From positions 1 through 34,915 of the forward strand of contig CAYZNJ010000003.1 in the NCBI GenBank assembly GCA_964479745.1: DNA of 34,915 nt. Reading direction: 5' to 3'. This stretch comes from JACPNK01 sp964479745 (GTDB lineage Bacteria > Patescibacteriota > Minisyncoccia > 2-02-FULL-40-12 > IGHO2-12-FULL-4). The notes beneath the pieces were generated by a model that saw only the letters and a list, made by a program, of their open reading frames with translations, did no database searches and was not told where the DNA came from. Positions 29,393 through 34,915 of this stretch are shown here, in pieces (the stretch's first letter is position 1; each line of letters begins with the position of its first letter). A program made the position numbers and the translations under genes.

Positions 29393-30475
29393 ATGTTCAC
29401 CGCGTTGGTTTTCATAATTGTCCTCGGTGTTTTAGTGCTTGCTCATGAACTGGGCCATTTTGTTATGGCCAAAAGAGCGGGGATGAAGGTGGAAGAATTT
29501 GGGTTCGGATTCCCTCCCCGCTTGTTTAGTATAAAAAGAGGAGAGACAACCTATTCTCTGAACTGGATTCCTTTCGGCGGTTTTGTGAAAATTTTCGGCG
29601 AAGATGGAACAGAAGAAGCAAAAAAAAGCTCAAGAAGTTTTGTTTCCAAAAAAGCCGGCGCTAAATCAAAAGTTATCGTTGCGGGCGTGGTGATGAATGT
29701 AATTCTGGCTTTTGTTTTGCTTTCGGTGGGAAATGTTTTGGGTTTAAGAGTGGGAGTAGAACAAGCATCTCCCAAAATCAAGGATATAAGAGTAGAAATT
29801 GTACAAGTCGCTACTGATAGTCCGGCTAGCTCTGCCAAATTGGAGATGCTGGACGAGATAGTAGGACTTAAATTTGGCAATTTAACTTCTGAAGCAAAAA
29901 ATATTGAATATGTCCAAAATTTTATAAACATTCACCGCGGCGAACAAATAACCTTGCAAATCAAAAGGGGCAGTGAGATTTTTGACAAGAATATCGTGCC
30001 GAGAGTGAATCCGCCGGCAGGCGAGGGCGCTTTGGGGGTGTCGTTGGCTTTGACTGGGGTTGTAAAATATCCTTGGTACGAGGCGATTTACCGTGGCGGA
30101 CAGCAGACGGGGATTTTGTTAGTCAATACTGTTGCTGGTTATGCCCATATAATCAAACAGGCTTTTACTGCCGGTAATACCGGAGCGGAGTTGTCTGGCC
30201 CTATCGGCATTGCCAAATTTACCGGCCAGGCGGCTAGAGTTGGTTTTGCTTATCTTATTCAACTGGTGGCGATTTTATCAGTCAACTTGGCGATACTTAA
30301 CATTATTCCATTTCCGGCTTTGGATGGCGGCCGTTTGCTTTTCATTGCCATAGAAAAATTAAAAGGTTCGCCTATCCCCAGAAAAATTGAAAATATGGCC
30401 AACTCTGTCGGCTTTGCTCTTTTGATTATGCTCATGATTTATGTTACAACCAAAGACGTAATTCGTTTTTTTTGA
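29393..30475 (+). CDS. rseP: site-2 protease RseP (intramembrane zinc metalloprotease)
   Basis: M50 protease cutting membrane-spanning anti-sigma factors or leftover signal peptides. The first helix contains HELGH (His18, Glu19, His22), the zinc site. 'GFGFPPRLFSIKRGETTYSLNWIPFGGFVKIFGED' is the membrane re-entrant region; a PDZ domain lies at ~130-205 (ATDSPASSAKLEMLDEIVGL); and 'NIIPFPALDGGRLLFIAIE' is the third zinc ligand helix. 360 residues is typical. ATG 29393 begins at the first helix. A 68-base palindrome separates it from proS. Confidence 0.95.
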   Translation: MFTALVFIIVLGVLVLAHELGHFVMAKRAGMKVEEFGFGFPPRLFSIKRGETTYSLNWIPFGGFVKIFGEDGTEEAKKSSRSFVSKKAGAKSKVIVAGVVMNVILAFVLLSVGNVLGLRVGVEQASPKIKDIRVEIVQVATDSPASSAKLEMLDEIVGLKFGNLTSEAKNIEYVQNFINIHRGEQITLQIKRGSEIFDKNIVPRVNPPAGEGALGVSLALTGVVKYPWYEAIYRGGQQTGILLVNTVAGYAHIIKQAFTAGNTGAELSGPIGIAKFTGQAARVGFAYLIQLVAILSVNLAILNIIPFPALDGGRLLFIAIEKLKGSPIPRKIENMANSVGFALLIMLMIYVTTKDVIRFF

Positions 30476-30476
30476 A

Positions 30477-30544
30477 GAAAGCTCTTGTCTGCCGATATTG
30501 AAAACCGAGATTACCTTAACCGTAGAAGTCAGACAAGCTCTTTC
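30477..30544. repeat. 68-bp palindrome between rseP and proS
   Basis: Arms GAAAG..TTGTCTG (30477-30491) and CAGACAA..CTTTC (30530-30544) are complementary except for three central bases. The middle 38 bases show no strong stem. Confidence 0.7.
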
Positions 30545-30564
30545 GTAATAAGGTTTTTTTAATT

Positions 30565-31803
30565 ATGAAATTATCCCAACTTTTCACCAAAACCGAGAAA
30601 GAATCTCCCAAAGACGAAGCCAGCATAAATGCCCAGCTTTTGGAGCGGGCCGGTTTTGTTTATAAAAATAATTCTGGGATTTACAGCTACTTGCCCTTGG
30701 GCTGGCGAGTGATAAACAAAACCGCGGCAATTATCAGAGAAGAAATGTCCAAAATCGGGGGCTTGGAAATGTTTATGCCGGCCTTGGTGGATAAGCGCTA
30801 TATGGACTCAACTGGCCGTTGGGATGTAGAGGTGGCTTTTGAAGCCAAGGGCAAGAAAGAAAATGAAGCCAGATTTACTTTGGGCTGGACTCACGAAGAA
30901 GTTATTACAGAAATTGTCTCTAAATATATAAGTTCCTATAAAGACTTGCCTTTTTCGGCTTATCAAATTCAAACTAAGTTTAGAAACGAACCTCGGGCTA
31001 AGTCAGGTCTTTTACGGGGCAGGGAATTTTTAATGAAGGATTTGTACAGCTTCCATGCTTCCGAAGAAGATTTAATGTCTTACTACGATAAAGTTGCCAA
31101 GGCTTATCATAAAATTTTTGAACGCTGCGGTTTGAAATCTTTTTATACTTTGGCCGCGGGCGGGGATTTTACGGCAAGCAATACTCACGAGTTTCAAGTT
31201 TTGGCGCCGGTTGGAGAAGATACTATTTTTACTTGCTCTAAATGCGAATATGCCGAAAATAAAGAAATTTCATCTCTGGCTAACGGCGGCTTATGTCTTA
31301 AATGCGGCGGCAAAGTCAAAGAAGAAAAATCCATTGAAGTCGGCAATATTTTTCCTTTGGGCACTAAATACACGGAAGCTTTAAATTTGCAGTTTACAGA
31401 CGAGCATGGAGAAAAAAAGTTTGTGGTGATGGGTTCTTATGGCATCGGCTTGGGCAGACTAATGGGAACTGTCGCTGAAATCTATCATGATAAAAACGGA
31501 TTGATTTGGCCGGAGTCAATTGCGCCTTATAAATTTATTTTGATAACCCTGGACCATACCAAAGAAGAAGGGGATAAATTATATCAAAAACTTTTGGAAC
31601 ACGGCGCAGAAGTTTTGTATGATGACCGCGAAGAAAAAACCGCCGGCGAGAAATTTGCCGATGCCGATTTGCTCGGTATTCCGGTTAGACTTGTGCTTAG
31701 CCCCAGAACTTTAAAAGAAAAAAGCGTGGAAGTGAAAAGACGGGACAAAAAAACAAGTGAACTCGTGAAAGTTAAAGATTTTGAGAATTCTTTGGCTGGG
31801 TAA
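30565..31803 (+). CDS. proS: prolyl-tRNA synthetase, short form
   Basis: Class II synthetase attaching proline to tRNA-Pro. Motif 1 region 'GIYSYLPLGWRVINKTAAIIREEM', motif 2 'QTKFRNEPRAKSGLLRGREFLMKDLYSFH', motif 3 'VVMGSYGIGLGRLMGTVAE', and a C-terminal anticodon-binding domain (YKFILITLDHTKEEGDKLYQ... KVKDFENSL). At 412 residues it is far shorter than the usual bacterial ~570, because the editing insertion (INS) domain between motifs 2 and 3 is replaced by a short segment with two CxxC pairs (CSKCEYAENKE, CLKCGGKVK), possibly zinc-binding. Mischarged Ala-tRNA-Pro must be handled elsewhere or tolerated. Confidence 0.95.
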   Translation: MKLSQLFTKTEKESPKDEASINAQLLERAGFVYKNNSGIYSYLPLGWRVINKTAAIIREEMSKIGGLEMFMPALVDKRYMDSTGRWDVEVAFEAKGKKENEARFTLGWTHEEVITEIVSKYISSYKDLPFSAYQIQTKFRNEPRAKSGLLRGREFLMKDLYSFHASEEDLMSYYDKVAKAYHKIFERCGLKSFYTLAAGGDFTASNTHEFQVLAPVGEDTIFTCSKCEYAENKEISSLANGGLCLKCGGKVKEEKSIEVGNIFPLGTKYTEALNLQFTDEHGEKKFVVMGSYGIGLGRLMGTVAEIYHDKNGLIWPESIAPYKFILITLDHTKEEGDKLYQKLLEHGAEVLYDDREEKTAGEKFADADLLGIPVRLVLSPRTLKEKSVEVKRRDKKTSELVKVKDFENSLAG

Positions 31804-31831
31804 TTTTTTGTAAACATTGGCTGTCAAAAAC

Positions 31832-31855
31832 AAAAAGCGGAAATTTTCCGCTTTT
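31832..31855. terminator. bidirectional terminator between proS and the AAA+ gene
   Basis: AAAAGCGGAAA paired with TTTTCCGCTTTT, perfect stem with A- and T-runs on both flanks, serving the two convergent genes. Confidence 0.85.
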
Positions 31856-33683
31856 ATGCGCCTTTTATCGCTTTTGCAATACTGATGGGCACTAGAATTA
31901 TTGGATGAGCGCCTATGTTGGAAAATACATTATTAGGAGCTATCATTATTCTTACTGTGTTCATTATCGATGACCAGTCAGCATATGCTAGTTCTCTGAC
32001 CGATTCTTTGTTAAAACTGTAATTTAAAAGCCAACCAGAGCCTACATCGCTTTTTGAAGTTTCCGCCGCCCATTGGTCAAAAGTATGGTCTCCTCTTTTT
32101 TCCGCTTCCATCCTTTGGGCGAGAAGATATTCAATTACAGAGAAACTCTGCCAGGAGTTTTTATTAAACTTATCTATAAGATCTGACGCCTTTACCCCAA
32201 CCGTTTCCGGATCCATAAAATAACGATATAGGACCAAATAGGCGCCCGGCAGCCGGTTTAATTTTACATTAAGACATCTTTCAAAATTTCGTTGGAATGT
32301 ATCATTTTTACAGACAGTGTATTGGTTTTCCCCTTTAAGCGTTGGGCTGGGTTTATTAACCATGGCTTGAAAAATTTTGATGCCTTGTTCTTGCTGTACT
32401 TCTATCCTTGGCAGTATGATGCCATTAAGAAAACCGTTGTTTATATGCTTTTGAACTTTTTGAGTTAATCCGTCATTTAAAACAATCTCTCCTTCTAACT
32501 CTTCTGCCATTTCAGTCAGGCCGTGGTTTAAATAAAACAATCTGGAATCTTCCCGCAACTTTATCAGCCAAGCGTCTGCTTCTATTTTTGTTTTGGCCAA
32601 GATAAGACCGTTTGAACCAAGCTGGTCAACAGTAACAATGCTTCCATTCAGATCTTTGGGGTTAGAAAATATAGCCAAGGGGTCCCAGATTTCTCTTTCT
32701 ATAAACTTTTCCAAAAATCTGGCACCTTCCGAGTGTCCAATTCCTTTTTGGACAATATATCTGAAAGCGGTGTCGGTGACTTGCAATCTAATGTTCAGGC
32801 CGGATCTTAAAAGGCTGGTTTCCGCGTTGCGCAACTTGAGGCGGGCAATGCCTTCAGCCATTTCTTTGTTGAGACTATCAAAAATTATCAGGTCCTTAAT
32901 TCTGCCCCGGAACTCCGGAGGGAAAATTTTTCGGAAAGATTCTTCAATAATTCTCTTTGAAGTTTTTGCCGAATTTGGTTTAACTAGGCCGATTGTTCTT
33001 TTTTGGGCTTGTTCCGCTTCTTGAGTCCCCACGTTTGAGGTGAAAAAGATTACAGCATTTGAAAAGTCAACTTCGGTGTTGTTGCCTAGACGCATCTGTC
33101 CTTTTTCTATCGGCGACAGAAAAGCCCGATGCAGACTATGGTGGGCTTTTTCAGCTTCGTCTATAAGAATAATCAGCGCTTCTTGTTCTTTGTCTTGGAA
33201 GTCTTTGTATTTTATCTTGTATTGGTTAATAACGGCCGGCGACAAAATTACGCTTGCCGTGTCGGAGGCCTGATATCCCACGTAACCCGGCGGAGCGCCT
33301 AAAAGTTTAGCAACCTCGTGTTCTAGCTGATATTCCGCGCCGTTTATTTTTAGGACTTTTTTATGGGCAGTGTTTTTTGCTTCACTATCGCCGATGTCTC
33401 CCATTGTTTCCAGAAGCGCTGCGGCAAGGACATAAACCATTTCGGTTTTGCCGACGCCTGACGGCCCGGCAAGAAATTTCACGTCAACTGGACCCAGATT
33501 CGCAAATCTCAAACCGGATCGGATTTTAACCAAGAGTTTGGCAAACTCTTTTACGGCATGGTCTTGTCCGATAATGAATCTGTGGAATTGTTCTTCCTCT
33601 AAAGCAATGTCCCTAAATTTTATGGCTGTCCCGTCTTGACTTTGCGGCGGACTTGCCGTTTCAAAAGGACCGGCTGCTGTCAT
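31854..33683 (-). CDS. ClpA/ClpB-like AAA+ ATPase with unique C-terminal domain
   Basis: A single AAA+ module of the Clp D2 type. With ATG 33683 (609 aa): Walker A GPSGVGKT (73-80), the pore loop APPGYVGY (~130-137), Walker B LIILIDEAE with Asp175-Glu176, the sensor region 'FFTSNVGTQEAEQ', 'IFPPEFRGRIKDLIIF' (arginine finger region) and a D2 small domain around GHSEGARFLEKFIERE. After ~340 the remaining ~200 residues resemble no Clp protein I know. There is no N-terminal Clp domain, no first AAA module and no clear ClpP-binding tripeptide, so it may be an unfoldase with its own adaptor domain. An AGAGG site five bases before 33683 decides the start. Confidence 0.85.
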   Translation of the reverse strand: MTAAGPFETASPPQSQDGTAIKFRDIALEEEQFHRFIIGQDHAVKEFAKLLVKIRSGLRFANLGPVDVKFLAGPSGVGKTEMVYVLAAALLETMGDIGDSEAKNTAHKKVLKINGAEYQLEHEVAKLLGAPPGYVGYQASDTASVILSPAVINQYKIKYKDFQDKEQEALIILIDEAEKAHHSLHRAFLSPIEKGQMRLGNNTEVDFSNAVIFFTSNVGTQEAEQAQKRTIGLVKPNSAKTSKRIIEESFRKIFPPEFRGRIKDLIIFDSLNKEMAEGIARLKLRNAETSLLRSGLNIRLQVTDTAFRYIVQKGIGHSEGARFLEKFIEREIWDPLAIFSNPKDLNGSIVTVDQLGSNGLILAKTKIEADAWLIKLREDSRLFYLNHGLTEMAEELEGEIVLNDGLTQKVQKHINNGFLNGIILPRIEVQQEQGIKIFQAMVNKPSPTLKGENQYTVCKNDTFQRNFERCLNVKLNRLPGAYLVLYRYFMDPETVGVKASDLIDKFNKNSWQSFSVIEYLLAQRMEAEKRGDHTFDQWAAETSKSDVGSGWLLNYSFNKESVRELAYADWSSIMNTVRIMIAPNNVFSNIGAHPIILVPISIAKAIKGA

Positions 33684-33720
33684 ATTTACCTCTTGATTTT
33701 TTAAAGTAACTTTTAAGTCA

Positions 33721-33750
33721 ACTTTACATAGTTTGACACTTATTGTCAAA
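33721..33750 (-). promoter_or_regulatory. promoter with palindromic operator for the AAA+ gene
   Basis: On the minus strand TTGACA (33749-33744), 17-base spacer, TAAAGT (33726-33721). The -35 lies in a perfect palindrome TTTGACA-N5-TGTCAAA (33732-33750), a likely repressor or activator site. Confidence 0.65.
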
Positions 33751-33757
33751 CTATTGA

Positions 33758-33836
33758 TCCCGAACGAAGTCTAGCTCGTGCCAAAGGCACGAGTCCCCCC
33801 GAGAGGGGGACCTTGGCTAGGCTACTTCGTACGGGA
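33758..33836. repeat. branched structured element (copy B)
   Basis: Outer stem TCCCGAACGAAGT / ACTTCGTACGGGA (33758-33770, 33824-33836, one mismatch). Inside are hairpins CTCGTGCC/GGCACGAG (33775-33793) and TCCCCC/GGGGGA (33794-33810), then ACCTTGGCTAGGCT identical to copy A at 13841-13925. It lies between the divergent promoters of the AAA+ gene and the following noncoding region. Confidence 0.85.
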
Positions 33837-33866
33837 TTGACACAACTATGCCGACTTTGCTATAAT
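33837..33866 (+). promoter_or_regulatory. strong promoter of noncoding region A
   Basis: Consensus TTGACA (33837-33842), 18-base spacer, TATAAT (33861-33866) with an extended TG-C before it. Expected RNA start near 33873. The best promoter in the window by match to consensus. Confidence 0.85.
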
Positions 33867-33872
33867 GTACAT

Positions 33873-34172
33873 GAGGCTGATAAAAGCCTTTTCTGCATCC
33901 GTAAGTACGGATGCAGAGCAACACCAGACCCCCAAAAAAAAGAGTACGCAAGGCCAGCTAAACCAAAAGGCTTTGCGGAAAACAAGAAAGGAGGGTATCT
34001 GGGTGTGACATAACTTTTGAAAACCGGGGGCGGGCCAGAACCGGTCCGTCCCCACTTACCCTGAACTCCATGCAGTTCAGGGCCCATTAAATAGTCCCGC
34101 TCTTTTTGTTCTTTATATATTTTATTTATAAAGAGCGGGGCTGCTTAATGGGTCATCCAAGAGCGACCCTTG
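33873..34172 (+). ncRNA. candidate structured RNA A
   Basis: No coding frame in this stretch has a convincing start or product, but many stems follow the promoter: CTGCATCCGT/ACGGATGCAG (33892-33915), GCAAGGCC/GGCTTTGC (33948-33976), ACACCAGA with TCTGGGTGT (33921-34006, long-range), GGGGGCGGGCC/GGTCCGTCCCC (34026-34053), CCCTGAACT/AGTTCAGGG (34059-34082) and a nested CCCATTAA/TTAATGGG plus CCCGCTCTTT/AAAGAGCGGG (34081-34154). AAAGGAGG at ~33987-33994 is followed by no open frame. I searched by eye for RNase P, SRP RNA and tmRNA hallmarks and found none. The 3' end is a guess from the last GGGTC/GACCC stem, which lacks a T-run. Confidence 0.45.
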
Positions 34173-34179
34173 GAAATGC

Positions 34180-34209
34180 TTGACAGGGATATGGCGGTTG
34201 TGATATACT
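34180..34209 (+). promoter_or_regulatory. promoter of RNA B
   Basis: TTGACA (34180-34185), 18-base spacer, TATACT (34204-34209) with an extended TG. Expected RNA start about 34216. Confidence 0.8.
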
Positions 34210-34215
34210 TAGAGT

Positions 34216-34378
34216 GTAACATTGAAAACCAGTAAAAAGCCTTGCAAAACCTGACTTTCTTTATATAGAAATATGTAAAGGAAGTCAGATTTTGCGAGAC
34301 TGGGAAAACGAAAACAACGTTATGGAGAGACGAACTCGAGTGCTTTCCCGTTAAACTCAGTCTCGCAAGTTTTTCTTT
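34216..34378 (+). ncRNA. candidate small RNA B (promoter, two long stems, terminator)
   Basis: About 160 bases. The first stem pairs 34244-34267 with 34272-34295: 24 positions with one mismatch and two wobbles, closed by a GAAA tetraloop. The second stem TTGCGAGACTG (34292-34302) / CAGTCTCGCAA (34358-34368) is a perfect 11 bp enclosing a ~55-base loop with AACGTT and ACTCGAGT palindromes, followed by GTTTTTC: an intrinsic terminator. The two stems share bases 34292-34295, so they compete at the junction. No open frame of note. It is not a 6S, SRP or tmRNA by any motif I can see. Confidence 0.55.
34292..34378 (+). terminator. terminator hairpin of RNA B
   Basis: 11-bp perfect stem with a large loop, followed by five T, C and three T (34370-34378). 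Confidence 0.6.
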
Positions 34379-34389
34379 AAAATTTAACG

Positions 34390-34485
34390 GCTCTGAAAAA
34401 TAGCTTAAAAGATCTCACGTATTAAAATTTTCCGGACATTCTGTTCGAGACTGAATTACTGATTTTTGAGGCTATTTTGCGGAGC
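34390..34485. repeat. inverted repeat overlapping the start of RNA D
   Basis: GCTCTGAAAAATAGC (34390-34404) pairs with GCTATTTTGCGGAGC (34471-34485), with two imperfect positions. Its right arm GCGGAGC is also the 5' strand of the outer stem of the next element, so the two folds exclude each other. Confidence 0.6.
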
Positions 34486-34620
34486 TGGCGTCCCGCTCCC
34501 GATGTTGCGCGCCTTCTTGGCAAGCAGTACCAGACGCAGTACCAGACCAGAAGGACATGAATAGAAGTACAACATCGGGGGTAACGAAGAAGCACCAAAC
34601 CCCAGGGATGCCCGCTCCGC
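34479..34620 (+). ncRNA. candidate structured RNA D (long rod)
   Basis: Four stacked stems: GCGGAGC/GCTCCGC (34479-34485, 34614-34620), GGCGTCCC/GGGATGCC (34487-34494, 34605-34612), CCCGATGTTG/CAACATCGGG (34498-34507, 34570-34579) and CCTTCT/AGAAGG (34512-34517, 34549-34554). The terminal loop holds an exact tandem 12-mer, GCAGTACCAGAC twice (34524-34547). A T-rich tract follows at 34626-34643. No clear promoter of its own is seen. It may be an RNA, or another palindromic element. Confidence 0.4.
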
Positions 34621-34677
34621 TCGCTCTTTATATTTATTTTTTATTGCTACTAGCTATAGCTATTTTCTATTGCTAGT

Positions 34678-34899
34678 CCCTACACCGAATGGTGTAGGGC
34701 TTCGCAAGATATTTCTATCGGAAATCAGAAATGGTGGAAGATGGGAATATCTTGCGGAGGAGAGTGGAGGCCACAGGCAAGAATGCCGGGGGCGGTCGCA
34801 CCAAACCTTGAGGGTCTTCCCTCTTCCGCAGTTTGGTGTATAGTTTGTTTTTGTGAGTGTCAGGCGAAAAGCCGAGGGGCGAAGTAACCTGACACTCAC
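34678..34899. other. further hairpin-rich noncoding sequence
   Basis: Hairpins CCCTACACC/GGTGTAGGG (34678-34699), GCAAGATATT/AATATCTTGC (34704-34755), CACCAAAC/GTTTGGTG (34799-34838) enclosing GAGGG/CCCTC, and GTGAGTGTCAGG/CCTGACACTCAC (34853-34899). GCGGAGGAG (~34754-34762) could instead pair with CTCTTCCGC (~34821-34829), competing with the enclosed hairpin. No plausible gene. Confidence 0.55.
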
Positions 34900-34915
34900 C
34901 TCACAAAATTAGTCT

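Noticed and set aside
33813..34013. 66-codon plus-strand frame across the promoter and RNA A
   Set aside because: It starts inside the structured element, upstream of the promoter, and encodes a protein of hairpin sequences with no family resemblance.
33873..34378. RNase P RNA, SRP RNA, 6S RNA or tmRNA
   Set aside because: Key motifs (GAGGAAAGTCC for RNase P, GGAAGGAAGCAGC-like loop for SRP RNA, T-loop and CCA end with a tag frame for tmRNA) were not found; a covariance search could overturn this.
34660..34899. 79-codon minus-strand frame at the window end
   Set aside because: Rich in Arg, Pro and Ser from hairpin DNA, no ribosome site, no recognisable protein.
1..34915. CRISPR array, integrase, transposase or phage genes
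   Set aside because: No regularly spaced direct repeats and no protein of these families were seen; the repeats are palindromes at irregular positions.

Overview
The window looks like a chromosomal segment of a Candidate Phyla Radiation (Patescibacteria) bacterium, most likely Parcubacteria-like. This is inferred from gene content and style: short, tightly packed genes, trimmed versions of conserved proteins (Mur ligase with a short N-terminal domain, ProS without an insertion domain, delta-prime without a visible zinc module, one-domain alkyltransferase), many small unrecognised membrane proteins, few strong Shine-Dalgarno sites and some apparently leaderless starts. TGA acts as a normal stop, which argues against Gracilibacteria/SR1. 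A run of 10 N at 26787-26796 marks a scaffold join, so this is an assembled draft, probably metagenomic.

Layout. 1-3739 (minus strand): rpsT (3' end cut by the window), a CPWC protein, truB and uvrB. 3740-3986 is a divergent intergenic region filled by a 188-bp imperfect palindrome. 3987-7631 (plus): ruvA, a small coiled-coil protein, a calpain-like cysteine protease, a small protein, a FemAB-like ligase and a small protein, ending at a terminator. 7691-9331: a MurE-type ligase and a membrane protein. 9424-11350: a possible PIN-like protein, a membrane-anchored cupredoxin fold without copper ligands and a presenilin-type intramembrane aspartyl protease. 11527-13676: a beta-CASP metallo-ribonuclease and a SLOG/LOG-type protein. 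13699-13775: a tRNA-like cloverleaf. 13941-19918: lon behind a perfect CIRCE operator, then MgtC-like, amino-acid permease, O-antigen-ligase-like and DedA-like membrane proteins. 19981-21195: an exported subtilisin. 21331-27163: half-size MFS protein, polX, alkyltransferase, murG and an ABC exporter broken by the gap. 27338-31803: a tiny membrane protein, holB, frr, a small lipoprotein candidate, rseP and proS. 31854-33683 (minus): a ClpA/B-like AAA+ protein with its own palindromic operator. 33750-34915: 1.2 kb without a convincing gene, carrying promoters, hairpins and at least one compact RNA unit with promoter and terminator.

Two themes stand out. First, the segment is rich in palindromic elements: several between genes, some nested in others, one family with TCCCGTACGA-like ends, and three sitting in frame inside truB, the beta-CASP gene and polX, reminiscent of Rickettsia palindromic elements. 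Two copies of one element (13841-13925, 33758-33836) keep the same branched fold while their hairpin stems change in a compensating way. Second, the gene set is strong in proteolysis and envelope quality control: Lon under HrcA-type control, a Clp-like ATPase, RseP, a presenilin-like protease, a subtilisin and a calpain-like protease, next to peptidoglycan and surface-polymer genes. DNA repair (uvrB, ruvA, polX, alkyltransferase) and translation (rpsT, truB, frr, proS) complete the housekeeping part.
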